Shown: piece after piece, positions 12,915 to 25,280 of the stretch
Layout of the letters: each line of letters starts with the position of its first letter
Numbering within the stretch: position 1 is the first letter of the stretch
Source: Epiperipatus broadwayi
Taxonomy: Eukaryota; Onychophora; Udeonychophora; Euonychophora; Peripatidae
Reading direction: 5' to 3'
DNA length: 64,000 bases
NCBI GenBank assembly: GCA_028023455.1
Contig: JAQFVV010012978.1
Location: 1-64,000 of the forward strand
The notes under the pieces: model-generated
Told to the model about the DNA's origin: nothing
The model's input: only the letters and a program-made list of their open reading frames with translations
Database searches by the model: none
Made by a program: the position numbers and the translations under genes

Positions 12915-13729
12915 ATGATAAGAAATAAAGCCAAAATGGAGGCTCAAGGTAAAAATATAAAAAATATTCCCAACAAGGAAAAAAGGGAAATCATAGCTTT
13001 ACTAACCAGCATGTTTGAAAAACAAAAAGAAACAGCCGAAGAATATAAAAAAATAGCTGAAGAGCTTAAAAACCAAAATAATGAAATGAAGAGTAAATTG
13101 GAAGGGCAAGCTGAAATGCTTGAAAAGTTAAAGGACCAGATCGAAAGGGGCCAAAATAAAATAAAAGAAGAAATTAGGGAATAAATAGAAGAGATTAAAA
13201 ACATCAAGAGATTGTAGAAGTAGATTTTGTCAAAGAAAATAAGAAAGTTGAGGTCATCAAAGAGATTGTAGAGTCAGATAGTGGTAAATATAGTAGTTTG
13301 GAAATAGAAATTAAATTAGAATCAGATAGTGTTGCTACAGAGAAAGTAGAAACAAATGTAAATCAAGAAATAGAAGAGAGACATAAGTTCAAGATAGAAA
13401 ATAGCATTGAAAAGTTTTTACAAAAAGTTAAAAAGGTTAAAGTAAAAGTTCGCGTTTGTTTTAAACGTAGATTTAAAATAAAAAGAAAGCATAGGAAAAA
13501 ATATTCACGGTTAGGAAAAATATGGCGGAGATCTGTGAAGCTTAAAGGTTTTCTTATTTACAAGGCAGAAAATAAAACGGAAAGAGAAAGAGATAAAATA
13601 GATTTTAATCGAGAGATAGAAGTGAGAATATGGAGAATTGTTTATGTTAGTGAGTTAGTAGAAAGAAAGAAAGAAAGAACCGCCATACAAAAATTAAAAA
13701 TATGTAATCTGATGGATTCGCCGGCTTGA
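12915..13729 (+). pseudogene. Broken gag-like ORF of retroelement A (coiled coil plus basic region)
   Basis: The first piece (12915-13184, 89 aa) is nearly all charged helix: Lys/Glu-rich heptads from about residue 20, such as EYKKIAEELKNQNNEMKSKL, predict a coiled coil. It ends in a TAA at 13182. About ten bases later the open frame shifts and continues from ~13199 through 13729, first acidic and then strongly basic (KVKKVKVKVRV, FKRRFKIKRKHRKKYSR). The two parts have the same composition and read like one protein broken by a stop and a one-base shift. The place, ~390 bases after the primer site, fits gag. There is no zinc knuckle, protease or reverse transcriptase after it. Other readings: an unrelated coiled-coil gene; I favour retroelement gag. 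Confidence 0.5.
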
Positions 13730-15640
13730 CCTAGTTATTAATGACCATGGACTCGGAATAATGGAAAATGTTTAACAAAGTTTAATGAAATAAATGAAAA
13801 AATGAGTATCAAGTTAGTTTGAATAATTAAAAATGATTAAAGTTAGTCATAGTAAAATAAAATAACAATCTTAGAGGTTTTTAAAATGTCAAAGCAACGA
13901 TAAAATGATTTATGTCAAAACCCTCGATTATGTTTTATCGATTATATTGATATTCCAGCTCATAAGTCTAGAACATAGTGGAGTGTGATGCAAACAAAAT
14001 AAATGTGTAAAATCAAATTAGACAAGCAAAATGATTATGTCAAAAACCCTTGATTATGTCTTATCGATTATATTGATATCCCAGCTCATGACATGCTGCC
14101 TTAAGGCATTAATATAATCTTTGATTTTATTTATAGTTATTTATGTTGCTTTCATACCTGCATTAATTAATCATCATGAGTTTCTTATACTGCTCTTAAA
14201 ACTAAATTGTTGGTCTAATACAACTTTTGATATTTCTGTATACATGGCTTGCATACATCATTTATAGGTATACATTGAAACTTGCTTATAGACTATGTTA
14301 TCCTATCTTTAATTGCTTTTGTATACTCTCTAATGTGTAAATAAAGTTTGATTTTTGAAAGTAAAAGCTGTCTAAGAATGTAAAATATATTATATTAATC
14401 ATTAACATAATGGAGTGGGTTTAAACCAATTTCTTTATTCTGAGCTAATTGCACTCCTGATCATCCACTTATAACTAAAATGATATCTAAAAGAAGTCTA
14501 AAACAAAAGCTAAAGTTATTATTCTTATTTGGGATAATCATGAAAAAGAAAAGACAACTACATTTTCTTAAAAAAAGATATATGTGTGTTTATGTAAGAA
14601 AACATTTATTTATTTATCTATGCCATATTAAATACTTTTGTTAGTCATATTTTTATTAGATATAAAAGAATCTTGAAGGTTTATTTGAAAAGTAATATTA
14701 AGTCCTACAAAAATGGAGAGCATATAATAGAAATTAATAGTATGTTAAGAATCACATTCTGATTTTGTAATCCAATTTTGAAATGCATTTTATATCATAA
14801 ATCTAGAAATATTATATTATTTCAGAGTACAAGTTACGGGCCAAATATATTCTAAGGTTTGTAATTCTGAAGGATCTAATTACAATAGATAAATGCTAAG
14901 TAACTAAGAAATGTATTTAACTGAGTTAGATTTAGTAGATAATAATTGTATAATAAAGCTTTTAATTATAATAAAAATGATTATTCTATAGTTATTGTTT
15001 GTTAGTATAAGTATAAGAATAAATCTTAAGAAAGTAAATTAAATTATTTAAGTGAAGCTAATGAGTGGAAGATAGTGATCATTATTTTTCATATCTTGTA
15101 TACTATAGTTAGATTCATTTTCAATTAGGAGGTTAATCAGTGTTTGTAATAGTAAGTGTGAGTTTATTTAAATGGTTGGATTCCAGAAAAATCCCTCTTG
15201 TGATTCAATTATTTAATTATCAATATAATTGTTATATTTTACAATAGAATAATTATGATTCCTGAGATATCCATAGGATTGCTTTTAATTTTTTTAATTT
15301 AATATATTTATTAATAGTATTATTCTGAGATTTTTAAATTATGAAAGAATAGTTATATCATTATTTAAATGAAATATTATGTTAGTTATTGTTTGTTGTG
15401 GGAATTTTTCTAATAGTTGTCACAATAGCAATGTCTTTGTGGTAGGTATTTTATATACTTCTCAATGTTAAAACCTTTATGTTGTAATCATCCCTAGAGT
15501 CTATCTTATGTTTTGATGTATCATAAGTTTCAAGCCCTAGAGAGACTTATACTTTATTGATGTTAAACTTGATTGTTTAGAATTGAGTTAGTATCGTCAA
15601 TAGTAAAGAAAGTATGGTATAGGTGTTGAAGAACCCAAAG
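13730..15640. other. AT-rich stretch, possible diverged LTR sequence
   Basis: Contains a direct repeat at ~126-bp spacing (13903 and 14029; both contain CGATTATATTGATAT and CCAGCTCAT). The right part (about 14900-15651), read on the minus strand, is recognisably similar to 25281-26200: shared order of CAACAAACAATAACTAACATAAT-like, CTCAGG-ATAAT-like and AATCCAACCATTTAAATAA-like phrases. No coding exon is seen. Confidence 0.4.
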
Positions 15641-15648
15641 GGAAGGTT

Positions 15649-15651
<3 letters not shown>
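15641..15651 (-). repeat. LTR-like terminus TGTAACCTTCC against (TA)n
   Basis: The plus strand reads GGAAGGTTACA directly followed by (TA)n; its complement TGTAACCTTCC is identical to the start of the segment at 25281. This looks like the outer end of the same retroelement family in the opposite orientation. Confidence 0.4.

Positions 15652-15725
<74 letters not shown>
15652..15725. repeat. (TA)n microsatellite
   Basis: About 74 bases of TA interrupted once by CC, making it a near-perfect palindrome. Confidence 0.95.
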
Positions 15726-15727
<2 letters not shown>

Positions 15728-15963
15728 ATATTTCATGGGCTTTCATGTTGACTCATTGCAAGAGAAAAAGCAAAATAGTGAAGTTAGAAAGAAAGAGATT
15801 GAAGAAATAAAGGGACAGTCATAAGATTCATGTGCATCAACAGAGAGACAGAATAGGGAAAAGAAGAATATTTAAAGTTAAAAAGAAATAGATCAAGAAA
15901 ATAAATTATTTAACTATAATTAAAATTTATTTAAACTTAGTATAAGTTTGTAAGCTCAAACAT

Positions 15964-15993
15964 TATATATATATATATATATATATATATAAT

Positions 15994-16031
<38 letters not shown>
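15964..16031. repeat. (TA)n microsatellite
   Basis: About 68 bases of TA with one AATGTT interruption; directly followed by TGTAACCTC, another LTR-like start. Confidence 0.95.
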
Positions 16032-16034
<3 letters not shown>

Positions 16035-18647
16035 AACCTCTGTCTTCTTCACTTATTCACTTTACTAGATTTACAAATGCCCAGGCGCCAATTCTATACA
16101 AGATAGAATAAAATTTATAATTTTAAATTGCTTTTAAACTTATTTAAAACATTCTTATATTGTAATTAGTCTATGGCTTAGCTCAGTTGAGGTTATAGGA
16201 TATGGTCTTCATATAGGAGGCAAATAAGTTGATAAAATGTCTATAAACAATAATTCTATAATGTTAATTTAAATATGTTCTAAGCATCTATTCAATATTA
16301 AAACTGTTGCAAAATTGACAATTATTACATTTATTACAGTATAGACAATGATGAGGATTGGGTATCTTTTTATCCAAATCACCACCTATTTTAAGCAAAG
16401 TAAAATAAATTATTGGCATTGTAATACTGAGATTTATTAACACCAGACAAATTAAATAAAACCTGACTTATACTGGCAAATCTAGATATTCTATAACTAT
16501 GTTATGTTAACCATGTGTGTGTGTGTGGAAATGGAGAATCGAACATATAATAAAACAATTCATATGGCTTTAATTCAATAAAATATTTATTGAAAATAAA
16601 GACAAAATAACAAAACAAAATATATTATTATCCTAAACATCTTGCTATTAACTCTACCACTTCCCTTCTTACTTAGATAAAATACACTTCTCTCTAACAT
16701 CTCATTTATACTGAAAGAAATGAATTGTTAAAAAAATGAAATGAATATGATATTAATATGATATATTATAAAGATTTTGATATTCATTTGCAAACATTAA
16801 CTTTAATAATAGTTTTTCTTTTTTCACTATACCTTATTACCTAAATTTTCGAATATGTGTGCTTATAAATGTTATAAATATAATGCATTTATCAATCATA
16901 ATATTTATAGTTTATTTACACAATAATTGAAATAAAACAAAAGTACAATTTTGGAAACAATAATAATAATATTTATAACAGTACACACACATTCGAATAT
17001 AAATTTATGTATAGAATGATTTTTAAATCCTGTAAGACAATATATTTAACCAGTTACATTAGTTTTAAATATATATATAAATTACATTTCTAGTATATAA
17101 AAAAAAATACTTATCGACCTTTAATCATCAGATGATGAATTGTTATTAACTTGAAAGTCTATTTGAAATGTCAACGATATATATACGATGTATACGCTGC
17201 TTCTATTAATAATAAATGAATCACAAACAAAAAGTTAATCCTGACGGTTAAAAAAAATAACTTGATATAACTGCGAAAGTTTCCAATATTGAAAATCTTG
17301 TAATAAATATATTAGCATGCACTGGAATTATCTTATTAATCACCCGAAATAAAATCTCCAATTAAGTGAAACAATTATATTAAAGTTTTAAGGTTTTATC
17401 CTTTTAATTTTAAATTTGATATAATTTTTTTATTCCCATTGTTAACAATTTCTCCATGACAGTATGCAATTACTATAGACGATCACTAACTGGCATTCAA
17501 TAATATATTTTATTATTTATTTCAGTCATATATATGTGAATAATAAATTCTTTAGTTTATAATTCTTTTTCTAAGAAAACAAATTATATTGAATAATTTC
17601 TTTTTTTAAATTTCACTTTATGTAATATTAAGAATAGGCTTTTAAAAATTGAAAATATATCAAGCATTTTGCAATAGTATTGAATATGTTTTCTCACAGT
17701 TACTTTCATCTCTAATATTTTCCATAATTCAATTATTATCAATTTACAACAAAATGTTAAACGTTTTATAATGGATATTCTTACATGATATTTAGGCATT
17801 TTAATAGTGAACTCCAATCGCTAGCTGGCAAAGTCAGAGCTGAAACCTTACAGAGTTTTATTTTTTCATATTCATCTTGTTTTTCCTCTTAAGTAGTCTG
17901 TACAAACCTTTTTGTCAACACACACTCATGCCCTCTTTTTTTATTATTATTGATCACTTGGCAACACTCCAAAACTAGCTTGCTTTATAAACTGACAACA
18001 ATAGAGTATTAAAATAAAATAAAAATATCAAATATTAAATATTAATTTACAAATACAGAAATAATTTTACAATTCCAAATGTATTATTAGCAACAATACA
18101 TAACCAGTAAATTAAAAAAATATATATAAATAAGAAAATCATTTTAATCAATTATATATGAGTACTGTATATCTGTTTTGTTTAGCATATAAATTTTACT
18201 ATTACAATCTAGATATAAGTAATTGTATAAAAAAAAATGGACAAAGTATGAAATGATGTAAATGAACATACATCCACATACACAAGCTACATCTTAGATT
18301 CGAGTAGGCAATAATCTAGAACACCAATGAACAACGCCTGCTATAACCTTTCTATTAATTCTACTCTTATACCAACATTCCCTGGTGTTTTTCTGTCTTC
18401 CTCTTCACTATTAAATATATAACTTTAAATTCTATTAATTGGTACATCCAACTAAAGTTTAATATTTTAAATCTAATTTAAAATAGCATCTCACCACAAT
18501 TTAAGTTTAATTTTCCTAAAACTCAATTTTAAATATTAAATTATATCACAATTCATTTTTCTCAGATAACTATCTTTAGTCATTGTTAACACAAATGTGA
18601 ACTTCCCACATTTCTTCTTGGTGCCAACCTGGAAGGTCACAATATAT
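16032..18647. other. Possible LTR-type element flanked by (TA)n; no coding seen
   Basis: The segment starts TGTAACCTC right after (TA)n and ends GGAAGGTCACA right before (TA)n(GA)n. These ends could be an LTR start and end, or the two ends of one element inserted in a TA array. The interior is AT-rich with only short open frames (17584-17817 on minus, no domain). Evidence is limited to the termini. Confidence 0.3.
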
Positions 18648-20272
18648 ATATATATAGAGAGAGAGATTAAATTATTTGTATGTGCATGTTAAAACATGAA
18701 TGTGTAAATTTAAATTTTACAAGCATCTGTTTAATAAGTAAATATATACATAAATGTTTTTTTATGAACAAATCATAAATTTATTTTTTTAAATCGTTCT
18801 TTTAATAAAATTATTGTTTATAATTTTAATCTTAATTTAAAATTTTAACTAAGCTTAAAAGAAAAGAATCTGTAAAGACATTTGCTTTACTATCCAGTTT
18901 ATTTTTAAATGTTTTTAAAATGATGTTAATTAATTGATAATTACTGATTTGAAATCTGGAATGTAAATTAATAAAAAGTTGTTTAACTTTTAGAATAAAG
19001 ATGTAATTAATTAAAGTGAAAGGCTGAAACCTCTAGCATGTGCTTTTATAATGCTTAAATGATAGCCAATAAGATGTAATGATGGCTGTACAATTTTGAA
19101 AATAGTAAAAGAATATAGAGATATTTTCTAACCTATTGATAAGCATATGGTATTGCCACCATAATTAATGTAAAAACTACATAAAAGAATATATTTTTGC
19201 TGAGATTGTAAATTATTGTAATTAGATAGTTCCTCAGAATTGATTACTGTAAAAGAACTTGTACAGAAAAAACGACCAAAATTCTGATTTATAAAAGACC
19301 AAGTGGTACTTAAAATATTAACTGATTTACACAGAAATCTGAATTAATAATCTCTTTGATTGAATGTACCTGACTCTCACTAGTACCCTGAATGTCCTTT
19401 TGACTGTTTGATCCATAATTGATTTTTCAGATATAAATGCAGCCATGTCATCAGTAGTCAACTAACTAAACTCTTCTCAATGATGATGACTCTCTCTTGC
19501 TCAATAAAATTTTTGGGAAACCTGAAGAAGATTTTTAATTGTACATTAAATTATTATACATAAGAAAGTGACTGTAAAAACTGACAACAAAATGTAAAAG
19601 TAGTTTTGTGGTTCGGAGAAAATTATTTATACCACTATTTTAAACACTGTAAAATCTTTCATTTCAAGAGGAAACTGAATAACGCATTTCATGCAAACTT
19701 TCATAGAACTTTCATAAGAAAAAAATTGGTCAAATATTTCATTTTTTATCACAATAGTAATTTTCAATTTTTTTCTTTCTTTTTTATAGTTTACTTTTAT
19801 TGTATATTGAAAGGGTTTATCTTACTTGAGAATAATATTTGTCATTTTCTATATTAAGAATTAAAACATTTTAAATACACCTGGGTCTCTTTTAGTGCAG
19901 ATTGTTTTAATACAATTTTGAAGTAATGGATTCATGTTTCTTCTTAATATCTTTTTATGCAGTTTTATGCGATAAAGAAGTTCATATTTCTCTTAAAATC
20001 GGGATTTCCCCATCTTATCTACATGCATTAAATTTTATATACTTTAAATGCTTGTTGGAAAAAAATTTGGCTATAAATTTAGATACCTTAAAAGATTTAG
20101 AAAAAGGACAGAAGTGGAATCTGTTCGTTTCACAGCAAAAATGATTCGAGAAAGTGTTCAATTTTCTAATCAATTGGAAAATCATTTTTTATTATTGACA
20201 TGGCTTATGAACTAAATTCCAACAACAGCTAAATAGTTGTATTTTTGTGTTATGTATGTGTATGTTTATATT
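18648..20272. other. AT-rich stretch with half of a MITE arm
   Basis: At about 19020-19095 the sequence GATAGCCAATAAGATGTAAT and its flanks resemble one arm of the palindrome at 21831-22094, so this is probably a half copy. The rest contains short lysine-, phenylalanine- and isoleucine-rich open frames without domains. Confidence 0.4.
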
Positions 20273-20430
20273 TTTTATACACATATATACATGGAGAAAC
20301 TTTTAGACAGAAAAAAGTTACAAGTAAAAATAGTTAAGAACTTTTAATTTCTACTTAAAAAGTTTTTAAATATTTTTATTTGCAACTTTTTTCTCTCTAA
20401 AAGTTTCTCCATGTATATATGTGTATAAAA
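20273..20430. repeat. Inverted repeat, ~65-bp arms
   Basis: TTTTATACACATATATACAT at the left end is mirrored exactly at the right end, followed by GGAGAAACTTTTAGA and its complement. The centre is AT-rich. Probably a MITE. Confidence 0.85.
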
Positions 20431-21830
20431 GAAAATTTAACCATTAGTCATTATTAACACACACATGGAAACAGGTTATATATAATATATAGTTGTATTC
20501 ATGAAGTGCATTCTCTAACAGCTAGACATAGCACTCTGGATATCATGAGCTTCATAAACAATTAGTAAAATCATCATTTCAAAGTTTAATTACTGATTAC
20601 ATTGTCAACAGAAAACCATTAACACAGCATGAGAGTGAAGTTGGCACTAATTGTATTTCCTCTTGTGACAAAGCTGATGCCTTATCAGTTCACAAATGAA
20701 CTGCATATTGTCAAGTAGCCATAATGATTAAAATATATATGAAAAAATGTAAAATAAATTACACATAAAAACATATTGTTTTGAATAAAATTAAATAGTT
20801 AATAAAAAAAGTAAAAAAAGTTTGACTTGTATCAAATTTTTTCAAATATTTGAAATTTTTTATTAGTCATACTTTATTTTCTTTTTTTTATGTAAATTTT
20901 AAAGTAATTTTACCTTATTGCTTTGCTTTTATGTGATTTTTGAAAATTTTAGAATCTATCCCATATTTTTCAAGATAAATATTTTGTGTGATTTTTTTAA
21001 TGTGGGTTTTCTGTGGAACCTATCTACCACATAAAAAGAGACCCAGTATGTATAGGAAAATCTAATGGGGGGGGGGTAATTTGAATATTGTTGGTATTAA
21101 AAGGTAGCTTACATAATAAACATACTATTAGGTTTGATGAAACAAAGCATGAATAAAGATTTGAATTAGGTTCTAGTTTTCAAATATAAATTTAATATAT
21201 TTTAATATTGTTTTTTTTTTTGAAAAGGTGAAATAATATTTTTTATTTATAATACTGTGAAGTATCTATATGTACTGTATCATTATATGTTACCTCAGTC
21301 ATAGCTACCAAAAAAATATATAAATAAACAAAAATGTTAAAATTCATACTTTTAATAAACTTTGCGATATGGCAGAAACTATATTTTTGTCACTAAATTC
21401 AAAATTTTAAATATTACTAATAAGACATACATTTATAAATAATGTTCTTCAGGCTTTTTTGAAAACACATGATCTTTATTCTTCACTCCCCCTCCCCTTC
21501 CAAAATTTAATATAGTACAGTACTTTATGTAATAAAATGTTTTCTAACCTAAAGCTTTATAATTTTTTTTAAAAAATTGTAAAATATCTTTCTTGAACAA
21601 TTAATCAAAAGTTAGTAATTTAATTATTGGTAAAAAAAGAACTAGTTAAATATCTTCTATTGCTTCAGAAAGCTTAAAGTTTGTCTTAATAATTTATCCA
21701 AGATTATGAAATGGGTAGCTACATAGTGATGACAACATATATTCTTAACTTGATACAGACAAAAAAACACCAAAACAAATGGAGAGATTATGTCTGTCTA
21801 TAATGAGACTGCTACTACATTTTTATAAAA
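20431..21830. other. AT-rich stretch, nothing firm
   Basis: A 55-codon open frame ending near 20690 has somewhat higher GC than its surroundings, but it lacks a start, a clear splice acceptor in frame, and any recognisable domain. A run of nine G lies near 21066. No repeat unit is recognised. Confidence 0.35.
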
Positions 21831-22094
21831 ATGTATAAGGGTAAAACCATTGACAGAAGTGCCTTAAAATGCTTATGTGATAGCCAATCAGATGTAATAA
21901 TGACTGCATGTGGAACTCTCAATTCAAGAATACAATCCAGAACACAAAAAAAAATGGGTCCCATCTTTTTTGTTTCTTGTGTTCTGGCTTGTGTTTTTGA
22001 ATTGAGAGTTCCACATGCAGTCATTATTACATCTAATTGGCTATCACATAAGCATTTTAAGGCACTTCTGTCAAAGGTTTTTAGCTTTGTACAT
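21831..22094. mobile_element. Near-perfect palindromic MITE, ~125-bp arms
   Basis: The arms meet near 21961; phrases such as GGAACTCTCAATTCAA, ATTGGCTATCACATAAGC and GCCTTAAAATGC occur on both arms in inverse orientation with very few mismatches. The open frames on both strands are copies of the same arm. The low divergence suggests recent insertion or gene conversion. A transcript would form a ~125-bp hairpin. Confidence 0.9.
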
Positions 22095-24860
22095 TATTAT
22101 TAGATATCTGCTAGTGCTTAATAAATTTATATATTTCTACAAAAAAAAGTTATTGAATAAAAATGATATAGGCCATGCAAATTTAATTGTAGTGAAACTG
22201 ATTGTTCTGATATATCAATGAATGAAAAGGTCAAAGTTTGACATTTCAGTAATCATTTTATTTAAAAAATAAATAATAAAAATATAACACAGTAGGTTTT
22301 TTTTATTTTTTGAGTGAATCCAAATGAGTGACTACATACAGTAATTATATATATAAGTCATGTGACATCTGACTTATTATTATTACTATTAGTAATTATA
22401 TATATAAATTTGCTCTTTTAATTTATTATTAATAATTTTTTAATGTTTTGTTTATATTATAATCTTAATTTATATATTCATACTATACTCATAAAAAATG
22501 TTATACATGTATAGATACAGTGTATAAAAATTCTGTGATGTGTTTTGAAAAATACTGTATAATGTAAACATTCTGCACTGTATTATAATCAAAGCTTACC
22601 AATAAAACATGAGCTATTGTTTGTAATATACAATGCACACAAACAGAGCTTGAAACAAAATATAGTGGATATCAAAATTTCCCTCTACATAATTAAAAAA
22701 AGAAGAAATACAAAAGAGGTTAAATTATGTCTAAAGAAGTTTAAAATAATAAATACAAAGTAAAAAAATTGATTCACTTTATAAATTATTACATAAATGA
22801 TAAAATAAAAGATCTACATTATAAATCAATTAAAATAAAACTTTAAATTAAATAGACTTCTAAATAATTGATATAAAAGTTACTCAACTTCAATCTTAAA
22901 TTAAGTGTATGTGGAGGTGTACAAATGATGGCAGAAGGATTGGATTTATTAATTATATATCCCTTTGAAATGAATACTATTATTAATTAGATGCAAACTG
23001 GATATGAGTTATTAATTTATGAAGTTATAATATATAAAAGTGTTTATGATCTTATTATACTTAAATGCAGTTTAAAAAGAGATAAAAAGAAACAGAATAG
23101 TAAAAATTTGTGTACTTGTGAATTTTCAAGTAAACCAAGATGGCATCCCATATTTTTGATAAATATCCAGTTTTGAAGGCCTATAATATTCTGAAGATGT
23201 GTTAGTTGTTAAATTAAAACAAAATTAATAAATCAATTATTAAATTTTATTTAAAAAAATACATTCTGATAAATTTCATTAAGAAGTTTATTTCCATTTT
23301 TTTTTAAATTATATATAACATGGAAAGTGACCAGACACTTTTAACATTGCTGTACTTTGGTTCACTTCGCAAGTTTTTTTTATTAGCAGTTTTTTTGGTA
23401 AATTCTCATAATGATAAAAATTTGGTACCTTACTATCACAGAATGTGATGCAGTGAATTATTTCCAAAGATACAGGATCCTGCTCTCCTGAAAATTGTGC
23501 ATTAATGAGTAATATGATTGCATGCTGCCGACATGAATAAAGTGCAAATATTGTATTTATATTTTTTTTATTTTTCTGTTAATAAGTTAATTCAAATAAA
23601 TAATAATAATAAACTGTAAATATTGTAATTAATTTTTGTACAATAATTTTTTTAAATAACAGTAATAAAAAATAAAATGTAATTATTAAACACTTTTCTT
23701 AGTGGGCATTTTCTTTGTAAACATTTTTTGGGGGGTGCCGATACTGTAGATTTATTAAAAATATGGGTTGCCATCTTGATTTACTTGAAAACTCACAAGT
23801 ACTGAATTTGAGTAAATAAATAATTTTTGCTTTATCATCAGTGTTGTATGGTGTTAGCTTATAGCTATACAGAATGATTTCATTGGTGAAATGCAGAGTT
23901 GTATATATGTTTGTGCCATTAATAGTATCGATTATAAATTGGCCATCTACTATTTGAAGTAACTAAAATATATTTGTTGTCTCCATGTTAGTACATATAA
24001 ATTTAGAGAATAATTTACCATAAATTTGTTTGTATTTTCACCATGGACTATTAATTTGCTATACATCATGAATATATCGAAATATTTGAGATAATTTATA
24101 TTATAGCAATTGAAGAATAATTTATTAATATTTTGCTGCATGCAGTTAACAGAGAGTCTCTATAGTAGATGCATATGAGAATACTATTTAGAAATATTTT
24201 ATATATCCTGGTTAGAATTTTGAATGGAGATGATTGAGAATTTTCTTATGTAGTTGGCTTCTTTGGGTGAATGTTTGTTTAATAACTGTGCATGATATAA
24301 TTTAATTGTGGCTTAATTAACTCTAAGTATAAATAGTGGACAATAAGAATTATAAAATTAATTTATCACCAAAAGTTATTTAAAAAAGTATTCATTGCCA
24401 AAACATTTTATTCAAACCTATAAATTTAGGCATATACATGTTAATGCTGAATAAGTATTTGTGATTTAGCCACAACTTATTGTTAGTATTCCATTAGAAT
24501 AAGTGTAATAATCATTATTATAGAACCTAATCAGTCATGCACTTATTAAGTTGTAATTATTTTAATATTATAAGAAATCATATATAATTAATAAAATAAT
24601 AAATATCATTAAATAGAATGAACTTGGATCTTGAGGGTGAATTAAATTACTGAAATATGTGAGAAGGATAGCCTAAAAAATTAAGCTCAATTTGAAATTA
24701 ACTGGTATAGAAATAAAAGTAACAAATTTTAGAAAATTGAAAAATCTATGTGAAAAATTAGAATGTAATATTTTAAAACATCAGCAAATTGTATAATTAT
24801 ATATATCTTCTATATAATATATATGATATTATATTTGTTAAAATATTCTTTTCTTGTATG
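22095..24860. other. AT-rich stretch, no feature recognised
   Basis: Only short open frames without domains. Minus-strand text near 23840 contains CTGATGA but lacks stem II and GAAA in register, so it is not a hammerhead. No SINE or MITE copy was recognised. Confidence 0.4.
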
Positions 24861-24874
24861 TCATCTAAAAACAG

Positions 24875-25027
24875 CTTCACTCACTAGATAAATTAAAGAT
24901 GTTCATGACTTCCTGGCCTATATTGGAAATAATTGCTGAATGTGATGATCAAGGAAAGAAAATGGAAGTGGATGAGGAGGAAGAACCTGGGAAAGGAAAA
25001 GAAGAAGCAAATAAAGATAAACCTTAG
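24875..25027 (+). CDS. Possible terminal coding exon of an unidentified gene
   Basis: A CTAAAAACAG acceptor-like site at 24865-24874 is followed by 50 sense codons and a TAG. The reading begins LHSLDKLKMFMTSWPILEI, continues IAECDDQ, and ends in a Glu/Lys-rich tail (KKMEVDEEEEPGKGKEEANK). GC content and residue use differ clearly from the surrounding AT-rich DNA, where random frames are dominated by Lys, Asn, Ile and Phe. An acidic C-terminal tail is common in nuclear and chaperone proteins, but I do not recognise the protein. No canonical AATAAA follows closely and no partner exon was found upstream. It could instead be a processed-pseudogene fragment or chance. Confidence 0.35.
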   Translation, partial: LHSLDKLKMFMTSWPILEIIAECDDQGKKMEVDEEEEPGKGKEEANKDKP

Positions 25028-25280
25028 ATTATTGTTCTTATAATTCTGATAAGATTATTATGTTGCTCACTCAAAACATAAGACTTTATTTTAGAAGATA
25101 TTAGGGTTTAAACTCAATATTAATAATCATCCAGATTTTGAAAGAACTTAGTAATGTCAACAAAACCTGATAAACAATGAAACAAATAATATAATGATCT
25201 TTTCTCTGAGGTATCTTTTATTCAGCCCCAAAAGACTCACACTAATGATTAAACACACCCATAAACACTCACACATATGT

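Noticed and set aside
19420-19465. Minus-strand CTGATGA and a downstream GAAA
   Set aside because: No stem II closing next to GAAA and no stem I complement.
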